Shown: positions 1-12,905, counted from the stretch's first letter. The stretch is DNA of 64,000 bases from Leptodontidium sp. MPI-SDFR-AT-0119 (GCA_020726505.1 JAHLEZ010000023.1:62001-126000); one strand, 5' to 3'. The notes: generated from the letters alone by a model not told the origin. Translations and numbers: made by a program.

Positions 1-142
1 ATACATAGAACATAGATAAAGGACGAACTCCCATTTTCGATTACCAAATACAAAACGCAACCAAAACCCACCATCTCTTAGGATAGTGACCCGTGAGGCA
101 AAAATTCCAACCGGCCAAACCAAAACCCACCTTTTTCAAAAA

Positions 143-1781
143 ATGTTATACCTCCACGCTACCATCGTGACAGTCAACCCAGACCGAGATGTCATTCTCG
201 ACGGAGCGATCCTCGTGCGGGGAGATAGGATCGCTGATATTGGAAAAGCGGAAGCTTTGCTTGACAAGTATCCCCAGGAGGGGAATGTCGATCTCACGGG
301 GAGGATTGTCGTTCCGGGGTTGGTTAGTACGCATATGCATACAGCGCAGACTTTGTTGAGGGGTGAGTGAGATTTGTTCTTTTTCTGCTTGTGGAGGGGA
401 GTATATTGGAACGATAGATGAGGTTTTGAGTCGGGGCTTTGGGAGTGGTGTCTTGAGTGAGTGAGGACTGATGGGAAAATATAGGTGCTGCGGATGATCT
501 GGAATTAGTCTCTTGGTTGTGTGAGCGGATCTGGGTCCTGCAGGGGAATTTCACGGCTGAGGATGGATATGCCGCCGCTAGGATCAGTATTGCTGAGATG
601 CTGCTGACTGGAACGACTTGTTTTTTGGAAAGTATGGTATGTATACCTCTCTCGAACGTAGAAATTTACTGTACGGTATATGCTAAATTTCGAGATACTG
701 TAGTTTGCTGATCGGTATGGATTCGATGGCTTATGTCGAGCTGTTGAAGAGAGTGGGATTAGAGGGTGCTTGGGTAAGATCGTCATGGATATCGCGACTT
801 ATGCGAAGGATTCTGAGTGGGCTATGCATCCTGGCCTTGTTGAGGATAGAGAGATGTCTCTCCTAGGCGCAATCAGTATGTGGGAGAAGTGGGATAGGAA
901 AGCAGATGATAGGATTCGAGTTTGGTTTGGAGCGAGGACTCCTGGAGGGTGAGTATTCCATCCATCATTCCGCCAATCGAGATAGTTACTAGGTACTGAC
1001 GATATTCAGAGTTTCTGACGGCTTGTATGAAGAGATGACTGCCATCGCCAAGGAGAAGAATATCCCCATCACGATGCACTGCGCCGAAGTCAAAGCCGAT
1101 AGGGAGTTCTTCGAGTCCCAGAACCACACTCCCATGTCCTACTGCTCATCCGTCGGTCTTCTCGGCCCCAGCACAGTCCTCGTCCACATGGTCCACCTCG
1201 ACGATTCGGATGTCGCCAAACTAGCAGAGACAGGCACGCACGTCGCTCACTGCCCAACCTCCAACGCCAAACTCGCCTCGGGAATATGTCGTCTCCCTTC
1301 CCTCCTCAATGCAGGCGTGAATGTGGGATTAGGAACGGATGGCGCGCCGTGCAATAACACGAACGATTTACTCCAGGAGATGAAACTAGCTGCCATCATC
1401 CATAAAGCGGCTAGCTACAACCCGACGATCGTGTCGGCGGAACAAGTCCTCGAGATGGCGACGATCAATGGTGCGAAAGCGCTTGGTCTACAGGATCAAA
1501 TTGGGAGTTTGGATGTTGGGAAGAAAGCCGACTTCGTGGTGGTGGATATGAGGAGGGTGCATCTCCAGCCGTACTTCTCGCCGGTTAGTGCGGTTGTTTA
1601 CTCGGTTACGGGGAGGGATGTTGAGTGCGTTGTTGTGGATGGGAAGGTCGTTGTTCAGGGTGGGAAGTTGATGACTATGGATGAGGAGGAGGTGTGGAGG
1701 GAGGCAGAGAGGAGGAGTAAGGAGATTGTTGAGAGGGCTGGCTTGACTGAGAAGGTTAAGGGACGGTGGCCTTTGAAATGA
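143..1781 (+). CDS. Amidohydrolase (SAH/MTA deaminase-atrazine chlorohydrolase type)
   Basis: Four exons, 143-362, 485-636, 704-948 and 1010-1781, give 462 residues. It is a metal-dependent amidohydrolase of the cytosine deaminase / S-adenosylhomocysteine deaminase / TrzN-AtzA group, which hydrolytically removes amino or chloro groups from purine- or triazine-like rings. The metal ligands are visible: STHMHTAQ (H64, H66), TMHCAE (H229), LVHMVHLDD (H268) and GLGTDGAP (D316). [17 protein letters not shown] is the usual strand before the last ligand. All introns have GTGAGT or GTATGT donors. The ATG at 143 was chosen because the family begins right there with an L-x-A-x-I-V-T-V strand; the frame is open further upstream but has no earlier ATG. 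The length is normal and no key residue is missing. The exact substrate cannot be read from sequence; guanine deaminase is less likely. Confidence 0.9.
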
Positions 1782-2597
1782 AAGGGTATGTGGAGGGTTT
1801 GGGGAGGGTTTGGGGAATTAAGTGTTGCTTTATACGAACGTTCTATACCTTAAGTTTAGAATTTTTGAGAGCGTTAGTTTGACTGTGAAGGTTAAGAGAT
1901 GGTGCTCTTTGATGTGAGATGAGTTGGTTTGGGTTGAGAGGGCTTAAGTGTTACTTCGAAGTGATGTCCTGTTCCTAAATTTCAAGATATTTTCATTGCT
2001 CTGTGCTATTCTTTTGTCAGAACAACGTGTAAGTATCTTCTACTACCTTTCGAGTTACTAGTGTCAATGAGACGTTATGGGGACTTGCCTTTCGAACAAT
2101 CTCTTTAAGTCTTTGGGCGCCGTTCGAGTCAGACAACGACGCCAAAGTCAACACATAGTTGGAATAACGTCTTAGATGTCACCTACATACCCTCTATGTT
2201 CTCTACGCCCTTCTGAGTCACCTATCACATAATTGCACCTGCATTTTGGCGTCCAGTGCGCTTTTCCTGGCCTGACTGAGCTCGACTTCGTTTGTTTACG
2301 TTCAATTTTCTCGCCAGCCACCACCTCGCATCTCACCAACGAACAAACAACCAGCCACAACAGCAACGCATCTCTGCACCACCATTTCATCGACTTAAAA
2401 GCAAGGTATATGATCTCTCCTACCTCTCTGCCTACCTTGCCTGCTCCCGCCTCCTTCGTAATCTCAATCTGACGCAAATTCTCTATACAGCTCTCACAAT
2501 TGGCTTTCCCTCTCCATCTTCCTCGCTCTCAATCAAACCAAACCAAACAACCCCTCCCAATAGAAACACCAGCTCCCTGCCTCCAGCAGACGACAAA
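1782..2597. other. Intergenic: 3' region of the amidohydrolase and leader of the next gene
   Basis: No coding pattern is supported. The second half is rich in C and T, with CACC/CAACC runs, typical of a fungal promoter and 5' leader ahead of the ATG at 2598. Confidence 0.5.
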
Positions 2598-3002
2598 ATG
2601 CCGCTCTTTTCCTCCCTCAAGACCTACCTTGGCAAGTTCTTCACTCGCCCTCGCCCCCGCAACGATGGCTCTGGTTTCTACTACCCCATCCTACAACACG
2701 AACACCCTGGCCCTGTCCCCTCCTCCCAGGCCCAAGGCCAGGCCGAGCCAGCAGGAGAAGGTCACGATTCCGCGTCTACAAATACAGGCAGCACATTAAG
2801 CCACCGAAGCGAGGAGTCGGAGGAATATTTTGCGGACAATGAGATTGAGGAAGTTGTTGTTGTTATTGTTGGAGAGGAGGAGGAGGAGATTCTTCTTGAG
2901 GGTGATGAGGAGGAATATGAGGAGGAGGATATGGGATGTGGTGTCTGTGAGTGGATTTGTGGGTTCTTGGAGTGGATTGGAAGGAGGGTTTGTGGACTTT
3001 AA
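2598..3002 (+). CDS. Small acidic hypothetical protein
   Basis: A single-exon frame of 134 residues starting at an ATG with the favourable context GACAAAATG. I do not recognise the family. The N-terminus is basic and amphipathic (MPLFSSLKTYLGKFF followed by RPRPR). The middle is rich in Q, G, S and P. Then comes a strongly acidic stretch with many glutamates (about residues 85-112), and the C-terminus ends in a cysteine/tryptophan-rich segment with CGVCEWICGFLEW. The frame is open further upstream but without protein-like content, so the internal ATG is preferred. GA-rich DNA makes the acidic part partly a composition effect, so this could be a chance frame. The alternating C/W hydrophobic end could be a membrane-contacting helix, but this is only an inference. 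Confidence 0.45.
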   Translation: MPLFSSLKTYLGKFFTRPRPRNDGSGFYYPILQHEHPGPVPSSQAQGQAEPAGEGHDSASTNTGSTLSHRSEESEEYFADNEIEEVVVVIVGEEEEEILLEGDEEEYEEEDMGCGVCEWICGFLEWIGRRVCGL

Positions 3003-6000
3003 GATGTTCTGGGGGGAATTGGGGACTTTGGATGGGTGGATTGATGGATAAATGGATGGATAGGGCAGAAATGGCGTTTGATTGTCGATTCGGGAGGTGG
3101 GGACTTTGGGGAGTAGAAAAGTGGTCTTTTTTAAGCCTTTTTTAAGCCTTTTTAAGGGGATGGAATGAAAATTCGGACGGTTATCCTGGCCTGGTATTTG
3201 GAGAATAATGGCATGTGAATGTCTGGATTTTACCTGTGACTTTTGAAGAATTGAGGGTAACTGTAGAACGGGTTTGCGAGAGAATCCCGAATGCACTGTA
3301 AAAAAGTCACGTGCACGGCACTGGACCAACTTTTGATCGTCTACCAATCTGCCTTAAACGATACAAGAACTAAAATAATGTTTTGAATGTGCTAGAATCA
3401 TCCCAGAACATTTGTGTGACGGTGTCAATGCAGTTGTTGGTCTGCAGATGTCGGTCCTGCAGCTACGTATCAGCCCTGCCCCCCTTCAACTGGTCAAGCG
3501 AACGAGATTAGATCAAACTTACAAATTGCTTATAAGCCCCTTTTTGCCACCTTGCTATCACATGTTCTTTACATCTCAAAAAACAGAGTTCCCCTGAAGA
3601 AAACGGACATCTCGTGTTAATACCTGGTCCATGCATCCGGAACGGAGTACCTCCTTTGAGAAGTATAACTCCTTCTAATAATCCTTCCTAGACAAAACCA
3701 CCATCTCTACAAACACCAAACCTAATCCACATCCCGTCAGATGCCTCTGCCTTTAAACCCCTCAACCTTGTCCTCCACATTCCGTCTGCCTCGTCACGAA
3801 ATTATTTTGTTGCAAGTAGCATTTTTTGTGGCGTGCCGATCCATCGCCACAGGGTTACCACCTACGTACAACAGCCATGCACCGCACAGCCGAATTTCCC
3901 TTCTCCTACCACAGCACAGCACGGCATGACCAACAAGAACGAGAACGTTAAACATCCATCCTAGTCACAAGGCGTGAGCTCGTGGCTCTGTTGCACATCG
4001 CAGAAAGTGGGCCGTGCTTGCTCTTCTTTCCACCGTCCTTCTCGAAGACCCTTTGGAACATTTACGTACTGTATCTGGCCAAAACAAAGATGCGTAACTT
4101 GGACCTTTTCTTGGCTGCTACTATCTCTTTAACTGGTTAGTTCCTGTCACTAAATCCGAAGTGTGCTGTGAGCGTGCTGTGCTTTTAGAGTTTTTGACTA
4201 CTCCTCACGAAGCTAGGTTGTACCTGTCTCCAGACCCCTTCAAATGCCGTGCCGGACCGTTCGTCAAACGACAGACGACAGATAACTTACTGCGTACAGC
4301 GTACCTGGTTCCCCGCTATATTACGCATTTTGACTTTTGAAGCTAGCCAGCCGCCTCCGGTCGCACCAGAATGACGGAAGCATGGCAAAACAGCCGCCAG
4401 AAGGTTCGGCCGTCCCACGAACTTTCTAGGGAGTGCAGTACAGTGCAGGCCTGGCTTTTGCGTTCGTTCAGTATTCTGTTGTGACTGGTTCAATGGGACT
4501 TTGTTGCACATCTACGGAGCAGCTTCCGCTGGTTCCGGGTCTTTCGTCCTTGGGTTTGCAGCGTAAGTGCAGAGTTTAGGAAATTGTGCTTTTCAGCTAG
4601 GTCGCGGATCTTGGTGCTCGCCTCCTGGCATCTTGCTGAAGTCCCGTGGAGGCGAATCCACCCTTTTAAAGCGTATAGAGAATTTTAGGGGAGCTCTCTG
4701 TTCTGAATCTTGCAAACCGATTGATTGCTTAGTCTGCACAACAACGTCTTGGATCAATCTCTTGCTACTTTATGTTGCCACCAGAACTGCGTTGCATTTA
4801 TTACGTTCTTGCAAGACACATTGAGTTCAGAACTAGCCATTGGAGCTAGAGCAAGATCAATACGCAATCCCGGAAGTTCAACAACATCCGCCATGACATT
4901 AAGCATTAACTGTCTAGCTAGTCCTCCAGCTCCTTACTACGGTACTTCCCAGGCTATTATGCATGCATTTGATGCCCATTGACTACGCTCCGAGATGCTA
5001 CAGCTACCAACTAGCTATATCCGACAACATATCCGTTAGCATACGAGAAAAGCTCCACAGCTCGTGGTCCTTCCCTGCACCGCAGTTCTTGTTCGAGTCC
5101 TTTGGACATTTTAAGCGAACGGTCTCCCTTACCAGCCAGCCGAGTTGCCTTTGTACCGAGATACTTGCGAATCAGAAGCAGGGGGACTTTCATTGTGCTT
5201 CAAGTCTTCGTTGGTAGAGCATATGTACCCGAGAATGAGGAGTGTGAGAATATTTCCCTTAAGACATCGTAGCCCATAATCTAAAGGTAGCTAGATACCT
5301 AGAAATAAACGAACAAATAAACAACCAAACCACACACATCCAAACAAATCCCTTGTTCCTGCTCCACCAAGCGAGATTCCCAGGGGCAGTCGCCTCACTG
5401 GCAAAAGCAATTCCCAACACGGCAAAGAAAAATCCAGGAAGCAAGGAAGAAGCAACCAACCAACCATCCATCCATCCATCCCTCCAAACAAAGAAACAAA
5501 ATCTCCAAAAATCTTTTGTTGCATTTCGCAAATTCCTCGCGGAATGGCGGAACCTCTGTCCCGGTCGCATGAAGCGTGCTTCCCAGTATCGCAATTGGGC
5601 CGGATCAACTCCCAGCACTTCCAGCATTTCGCCTCTCTCCAAGGTGTGTTGGAACGTGCGTGCGTAGGGGCTTGCATACTCAAGGTACTTAGGTAACTTC
5701 TTAAGCGATGTGGATGGATATGGCCTGATGGATGTGACGCGACAGGATCCTTCTAAAAGTATTCCTCGGGGAATGGAGCGGCCCGGCCCGCTCGCGTGTT
5801 TCTGTGCTGGGGATGGTTTTGGCTTCCATGCGAGCGAGGTTGGTAATAAATTGATAAATTAGGAGAAAAGGCTGGTTGATACTCGGGTTGATTCCTGGCC
5901 AGTCGTCGTGTTTTACTCTTGGAATTTTCAATATTATCGAGACATTGAGTGTTTTATTGAACGGAATTTAATTTCCACTTACGAAGGACGAAGTACTCCG

Positions 6001-6674
6001 CCCTGTTGTCCTATCCTATCAAAGACATCATTTGGTCATCATTGGCTACAAAACCCGACAGTGTAGCGAGTCAGTTGAGCGATCTCCATCGGATGATTGA
6101 CAAAAGCTTCACCGCAACTCCCTGATACGGGGTACAGTGGTAAAAAGGCGCTCGAACCTTGTCTGTAGGCGAGTATCCCTACCAATACAGGCACGGCGTC
6201 GAAAACATTCAGCTCACCCTCGAAAAATAAAAATAGTGACCAGCCTCACCAAGTGTCTCTTACATAAAAAAGATAGTCCAAAAAATGTGAGCCCGCGCAA
6301 GTGATTGCGTATCGGTTATTAGAATTTGAGATAAAGCCCTCAGAATAAATCGAGTTCTAGCCAGAGTTGGGGTTTTGAGAGTGGGATTTCGGGGGAGGGT
6401 ACGGGAGCCCCAGATAAAGAAGTGAGTTGTGCTGCTGCACATCATCTGCTAGGGCATCATACTTACCATTCTACTTTCAGACTCATCCTTGAGGGGCGGA
6501 GGCTGAAATAGTCGAAACAAGGGTGTGGGATGATCCGCGTCGGGAGGTACTAACTGCTTCCATAACAGGGGTAATAAAGTTCCACGCCTTCCTCGTCTCT
6601 TGAACACCTGAATATCGCTACCTGACGGAGTAATCTCCGGTCTGAACCCCTACTTATCGTACGATTTCATTCCA
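3003..6674. other. Long intergenic stretch, no credible gene
   Basis: In 3.7 kb on both strands I found only short frames of low-complexity or antisense-like content. Visible landmarks are a CCAA/CCAT simple repeat around 5455-5490 and a run of TTTTTAAGCC copies near 3128-3156. No tRNA, terminal inverted repeat or transposase motif was seen. The right end is the 3' flank of the HSP70-like gene on the minus strand. Confidence 0.5.
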
Positions 6675-8472
6675 TCACCTAACTAGGATCCTATTCTCTT
6701 CCCTCCCATCCCCATGCTCACCCGTAACAGCCCTCACAAGATTCTCCACAGAAAGTGAATCCTCCTCGTAAAACCTCTCGGCATCGTCGTACATCTCATT
6801 CACAACCTCCTCCATGTAGTGACCCTTCAGCGACTTCAGGACGAACTCCACACGGTTCTCATTCTCGCTCCCCACTTCCCTCGCAATAGCACGCACGATC
6901 ATATTGGCATCGATTTCAAGACTAACTTCAATATCTGGCACGCCCCTCAGTCTCGGTGATAGGCCTGCAAGTTCCAAAGTACCCATCAGGCGATTTTTGT
7001 TGGCGATAAGTCGTTGGCCTTCCCAGATATTGATCACCACCTTTTCCTGGTTATCGAAAGTCGTCGAGACATTGATCGATTTGCGTGTCGGGATTACCGT
7101 GCCGTTTAGAACAATCGTACAAAACATCCCATTGCTAGCCTCGATTCCCATACTCAAGTGCGTGGCGTCCACATACTGTGCGTTGTCTAACCAAGTTTCT
7201 GAATCCGAGATCGACGCGCCTTGCAGTGCGGCTCCGCATACAATGGCTTGATCGGTTGGGAATCTGGAGCTGGTGAGGATTTTCGCGCAGTCGAAGAATC
7301 TTCCCAGAACCCTTTGGGCATCCGCAGCGAGCGAGGGGTTGCCTGTGACAAGAATTCCATTGATACCTTCCTTTTCCCAGGATGCATCAGCGAGGAGCTT
7401 CTCAACTGACTGAACATGTTTCCCTGACGATCCAATTCCGAGCTTGTTCAGCTGGGTTTGCATGTTGGCTGGCAGATACTCAACGGCCTTCAGGTATTTC
7501 GGGCGACTCTCCCCATTTCTATTGTGGTGCGCTGATGCCTTGACTTCGAATACGCCACGATCCGAGTTTAAAAGGGTCAGGTCTGACTCTGTCTCTTGAA
7601 TATCGTATATGACGAAATTACATTCTTCTTGTCCCCCCCCCCAATAGAAATCATGGCCTTCACCGCAATCCCCCCAAAGGTCAAGACGATGTGCGATCGC
7701 AGCTGCTGTTGGCTCATTGGCTCTGCGGAGAACGTCTAGTCCTGCTATCCCGCCCGCGGCTTTCACAGCCTGTCTCTGACTGTAGTTGAAGTATGTGGGC
7801 ACAGTGATGACGGCGGACTTAATTGTTGTGTTCAGGTGATTCTCGGCCATCGTCTTCAGATGTGTCAAGATTATGGACGTGATGTATTCAGGAGAATACG
7901 ATGTTTCTCCATCTTCGGATCGGATCTTGATTTCTGGAGTGCCATCGCTCCCGGATTTCTCCGCCACTTCGTAGCGTAAGCTCGCGATCTTCTGTTTGAT
8001 CAAAGGGTCTGAAGAGTTCCCGCCGATCAAATTTCTGGATGTGAAGTCAGAACTGCGACCAAACGTGCAGGCAGTGTGACTTACCTGATATCGTAGATCG
8101 TATTCTTCGGATTTGAAAGAGCCTGCTCCTGCGCCTCATACCCAACCAATCTCTCGCCGTCTCCTGAGAAAGCGACGACCGATGGTACAAAATTTCGACC
8201 TTTCTCGTCTGAAATGATCTCAAACTCGCCTTCTCTTACTACACCAACACGCGAGTATTTCAGACCTAAATCTATGCCGATGACTGCAGAAAGTTAAGTG
8301 ACATTGGGATAATAGTAGGGTAGAGCAGATGCCTACCTGTACCGTAGTCGACCTGGTCGTAAGAATATAATGATTTCGTCTTGAAGGATGGGAAGTTTAA
8401 ATGAGCAAGCAGTATTGTAGAGATTATTACAGCTGAGAAACCAAGAGTCTGGCCCGGGGTGGGTGTTCTCAT
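6675..8472 (-). CDS. Degenerate ER-type HSP70 (BiP/Kar2-like pseudo-chaperone)
   Basis: Three exons, 8337-8472, 8085-8283 and 6675-8034, give 564 residues. The N-terminus has a hydrophobic signal/anchor segment (GFSAVIISTILLAHL), then YGTVIGIDLG exactly as in BiP, followed by nucleotide-binding and substrate-binding segments (VITVPTYFNYSQRQAVKAA, NEPTAAAIA, IEVSLEIDAN). BiP normally folds proteins in the ER lumen using ATP. Here the first phosphate loop reads DLGLKYSRVG instead of DLGTTxSxVG. The second phosphate loop DLGGGTxD is replaced by DIQETESD, and the VGGSTRIP loop by VTGNPSLA. The lid is short (BiP is about 100 residues longer) and there is no H/KDEL-type ending (it ends NRILVR). The gene is intact, so it is probably a diverged paralogue without normal ATPase function rather than a pseudogene. 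A 10-C run lies inside the coding region near 7634. Confidence 0.85.
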
Positions 8473-9023
8473 TGTGATTGTTTTGAATGGAAATGATCGG
8501 TGGCTGGTGCGGTGATGCCTAAACACCGGCTGTATTCCTCATAGATTCCCAGTGGGTGCGAAATTTGCGGTGTGAAGTGATCGGTAGCGATAGAATGGAG
8601 AAAATTAAAGTCGGAATAGATGTACAGTTGTTGGATGAATAGGACGAAGAATTATGAGGACGAAGGAGGAGAGGCTAAAGGAGACGTCTCCACTTCTGCG
8701 GCGAGATGAAGGCAGCCACGTGATACCAACAAAACAATGGACCTCCTCCAGGCTGCCATCTTGCCTGTAGACCACGGTTTGCAGTATTGTTTTGATTCAT
8801 GCAGATGTGGCATCTTTTTCTCGTCCACAAGAACCCTTCAAAAGTTTGTCCTTGTCTCTTTGATTTCAGCGCTTCCTCACATTCGCAAGCGAAGTACACG
8901 GGCTTCAGGCTTGCCCCCACAATGGCTACAGGCATCGGACACAACACAGCCTGAGGAAAGCAGTCGACATTTTCCAGGTTAGAATTTTTAATGATTGACT
9001 ATTGGAGACTATCAGACAACCAT
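8473..9023. other. Intergenic: promoter of the HSP70-like gene and 3' flank of the next gene
   Basis: No frame with protein-like content is supported. It lies upstream of the start at 8472 (minus) and downstream of the stop at 9024 (minus). No HSE array could be identified with certainty. Confidence 0.4.
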
Positions 9024-11441
9024 CTACACAACATGCGATGAAGGACCATTCTGTGCCCTTGCTCTTGCTCCGGCGACTATCCTCACTCCGCGACTTGCCT
9101 CGACAATGTCCCTACTTTCGCCAACAGCACAATTGGCGAAAATGGATGCTATATCATCATGAGTACCCGCATTTCCTGTATTCCCGCTTGCTATGGACGT
9201 TTCCCTCGTCAATTTCAAGAAGTCGACGACTGGATAGTCGGATGTTTCCTGAACTTGGTTCCACACAGTCAAGGCGAGTACCAAAAGGATCAAGATCAGG
9301 ATGATGCCACAGACGATCATGTAAGTCAAGACCGTCCACCATGATATATCCAGACGGTTGACATCATGAGCATATGATCCGTCAATGTAGTTCTCGTTTG
9401 GTGAATCGGTCGCGATTTCAGTTCTCGCCGGAATGGTGATGAAAGGTGTCGTCAGAGGATTGTAGAAGTATAGCGGGACCAGAAAGATATTTCGTAATAT
9501 TTCTCTAGGTTCCACTTGATACGAAGCGAATCTGGAGAGGTCCAGGAGCACGGAAATGTGTTGTGTAAGTTGATATTGCGGGCCTGATGCGTCGCATTCG
9601 AAGCTGTTGTTTTGCTGCCTCCAGGGAAGCAGCATTCCATTGAAAGCTGTTAGAAAGTCCGCCGGAGGAATATGTTGGGGTTTTGCTGGAGACAAGTCTC
9701 CGATATCGAGGAGGACTCCGGTCTTTCTCTCACTCGCCACAGTGGCATTCCTTCGGTACACCCCCACGAATCCGGACCACGTTGCAGCCCTCCTCCAGCC
9801 ATCCTGGTATGTACAACTCCCATCAGAGGTTATCACATCGTTGCAGAACTTGAGGGCTGAAGTGGAAGTTAGTGTGCGTACCGCCGTCGAAGGATAACTA
9901 CTGACCTGCTAGTATCTGACCATCGTTGTACGGAGTCATGCATATCTGGAATCCGAATGTGCTGTTCTCTCCCTCCGGATAAAATCCAAACAAAGTACAG
10001 TCTTTCTCGGCCCAAGGGATTAATCCAGCATCCCAAAAGTCTAACTGATACACTGGCGTCTTACGAGTTATGTACACTGGCAAAGCCGATCCATTCAGAG
10101 ACGGAAATTTCCAGGGGCTCATATTCTTCATTCCTCCAGGAAGGATGTATGAGGTACAGTTCTTTGATGGACTGCATTCTTGGCTAACTGCTGGCATTGA
10201 CTTGGTGATTGTACCGTCTCTGATAATGTTCAGGGTCAGCCCAGAGAGAAGTGCTCCATTTGCAGCTTTCGTTGCCGCTTGGGTGACATTGTACTCCCCA
10301 ATGCCCCCTGAGAGACGCTCCCATGTAGTTGGGCGGTAGTCTAGGACAGGATTGACCTTGGCTATGAAAGAAATCTTGAGTTACTGGCTTCTTGATTCAT
10401 ATTTGGAGGGACAGTACGTACTCATGAATATCAGACCTGGGAATTGGACAAGAAGCCAAAACCCTACTCTGTGAACGGTCAGGTGCTATTTTGTCTCACA
10501 CATGTTCTAGAAGCTGTCGCTTACCTGCCAAATCCCCAGAGTCTTGGGTGGAGAATGGATGCCTTGGGAGCTGCTCGAGAGGTGGAAGCGTTTCGACTCC
10601 GTCTGCTGCCAACGACGAACCTCTTTGGAACGTGAAACTCATGAAAAATGATCCTTAGCCAACCACCAACTCCACTGCTGGCACTCAGAGCCAAAAAGGT
10701 TGTCAAGTTCTGGCCATGCCTCATGAGTGGACCCCACTGCACAGATGACCAAGCTTTGTCGCCTGCTGCGACGAGGGCATAGTTGTTGAGCAGAGCCAAA
10801 ATGTTCAACACTAGGAAGCCCCCAGTTACTCCAAGTCTCGCCAGAGGCCCATTGACGTCGGAAGAGGTGGTGATTATGATGCTCGTTACTAAATATACGA
10901 CGACTAGAGATACGGGTCCCTTCATCGACCAGCAGTAACTCCAGAACGTCTTTCGGGGAAGGTGGACTAATGTGGCTCCCGTTGATTGCCCAGAAGGTGG
11001 AGCTGCTGGATTTGTTGTGGTCCCATTTGTGTGAGTCGATGCCTGGTTAGGAGGAAGTGAGCTCGCTGGAATTCCTGTTGGTACCTGGGGAGGAGGTGTT
11101 GCATTGTCAGCATTATTGGCAATTTCTGGCTGCGTGGCTGGTGCTGGTTGAGTTGTTGTCGGTACTGGTGTAGGTGAGGAACTAGTAGCTAGAATGTGAG
11201 GTTGCGTAGGACCTGCTGTTTCCCTCCCACTACTCGGCAGTGGTGCTGGTCCTTCGAGATCGGGAGGACCAACTGCCGTGGAAGTCTGGCCTCCTTGGGT
11301 CTGTACGTGCTCATGCTATGGTATCTGACATTAGTCCGCAGCCTCTCGAGAATAGGATTTACTTACAGGTAGATTTGGTTGCCCACTTGTATCGCTCTGA
11401 ACAGCTCTAAGCTGTATGCTTTCTGGAATAGGCTGAGCCAT
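9024..11441 (-). CDS. Large fungal multi-pass membrane protein, unknown function
   Basis: Five exons (11367-11441, 10525-11315, 10422-10468, 9906-10361, 9024-9856) give 733 residues. Order: a 25-residue start; a proline/threonine/serine/glutamine-rich, probably disordered region to about residue 150; hydrophobic helices beginning SLVVVYLVTSIII; a conserved-looking block GGFLVLNILALLNNYAL followed by WSSVQWGPLMRHGQNLTTFLAL; a long loop with many N-glycosylation sequons and cysteines; a last strong helix (YMIVCGIILILILLVLAL); and a cytosolic tail. The pattern resembles fungal-specific plasma-membrane families of unknown role; a DUF3176-like relation is possible but not shown. Exon 3 is only 47 nt. 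It is divergent from the small secreted-protein gene at 11996 and shares a 554-bp promoter region with it. Confidence 0.8.
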
Positions 11442-11995
11442 GATTGTTTTTCTCTTTACACAACACTCATGGATACCGAAATGCAGAAGAGTTGCTGCTC
11501 ACAATACTGCGGAAGATCTCTCTTGGAAAGCCCATTCAGATGAAATGCATGAAATGTGACCAAGATGAGTGATCATCACGAGCGTCGCCATCCCCTTTCG
11601 ATCCCGCCGTCGCATCCACATCAACAATGGTTGCTCAGCTCCCGCTTAGCCATCCACTCCCCTATCATAAACCGACGCCATGGCGCTGGAGGCTGAGACA
11701 TTCATACATCGGGAGGTGCCGAGCCGTTCGACTCCACGAATGAGCTATGATTCTACAGTTGTTATATTTCCTAACCGAGGTATGTTAGATTCGTGTAACG
11801 CCAATTCTATCGATTTGACTTTCCTTTTGATAAATTCGCCAAGGGGAAACACGCAACAGAGTGCGGGGTGGCTCAAGCATGGGAGCACCATGGAATCTGG
11901 GGAGACTTATTACTGTACCAGCGAGCACTCAACCACTTTCTTCTCGACCCACATTACACTTTATGCAAATCTATCAATTCAGGAACAAATCGGCA
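11442..11995. promoter_or_regulatory. Shared promoter region of two divergent genes
   Basis: 554 bp between the minus-strand start at 11441 and the plus-strand start at 11996. A plus-strand frame inside it has no protein-like features. Individual factor sites cannot be called. Confidence 0.4.
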
Positions 11996-12644
11996 ATGAA
12001 TAACTTTATCGTATCTCTGATTGCTGTCCTCGTCCTAGAGCCCCTCGGAGTCTTCGCAAGCCCTCCCCCTCGACTCGCATCACGCCAAAGCTTTGAATGC
12101 GGTGCCTCCCCTGTTGATTGTGGCGATGGGTGGTGCTGTACCTTCGGCTTCACTTGTCAAGCTGCGCCCGATAACGGTTTTGTTTGCATAGATACCATTC
12201 TCACACAATCCGATGGGTGAGTTGTCCACCTCTCCTTCAGGCCCATGTGTAGCACGAGATCTAAATTTCAATCCGAAGACCTGTCAATATTTCAACATGA
12301 AGCTATTGCATTAACGAATATGTAGTTCCCCATTCACACTGGCCGCGTGGAATCCTACTTCATTTGTTGCGGAGTTTAGCTCTGTGACCCAACCTCTGAC
12401 TCTTACATTTTCGAACACCACACAAGTGATTTCCTTCACAGCATCAAGCACGACTGCTACGTCTACTTCTAGCTTGTCGAGTGCGGATTCGACAATCACT
12501 ACAGGGCCATCATCAGCACGTCCTTCAACGATCATTCCTACGACAAGCAGTAGCTCTTTTGGAGAGGCTTCTGTAAGTGCCACGAAGGGATGGTGGATGG
12601 GCGTTGTGCTGGGTGTTGCTTGGATGCTCCTGGTCGAGTTCTAG
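11996..12644 (+). CDS. Small cysteine-containing secreted protein, probable GPI anchor
   Basis: Two exons, 11996-12216 and 12326-12644, give 179 residues. The N-terminus is a classic signal peptide (MNNFIVSLIAVLVLEPLGVFA), probably cleaved near residue 21. A short cysteine module follows, with CGASPVDCGDGWCC and two more cysteines, so six cysteines in about 40 residues. After that comes a Ser/Thr-rich stretch likely to be O-glycosylated, and a C-terminal hydrophobic segment (WWMGVVLGVAWMLLVEF) directly at the end, as in GPI-anchor signals. This is the layout of fungal cell-surface or cell-wall proteins. The intron has a GTGAGT donor and a TGTAG acceptor, and the frame across it is open only when spliced. 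Function unknown. Confidence 0.8.
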
Positions 12645-12905
12645 TGGAGCTTTTCAGTTGTACAGTCTCGAGCTCGGGAAGGTATGGAATTATTGCAGCG
12701 GTGTAATCACTTGTTATTCCTGGTAGTTGAGATGGAGGCAATAATAAGGGCTAAAGCAGCTAGAATTTCTCGTGAAGTACACTCTCACTTTTCTGTCGCT
12801 CCTGCATCTGATGGCCATGATGCTACTCCGAGGTTACAGACTGTTTTAGATTCCAAGTCCTGCCAGAACCCACTTACTATCACCAATCCCGATGCTTCAA
12901 ATTTC

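Noticed and set aside
5259..5683. Two overlapping minus-strand frames of about 130 codons
   Set aside because: They overlap each other in different frames and are driven by CCAT/CCAA simple repeats (GGMDGWMVGW type translation).
11680..12003. 107-codon plus frame across the start of the secreted-protein gene
   Set aside because: Lies in the promoter and is out of frame with the convincing signal peptide at 11996.
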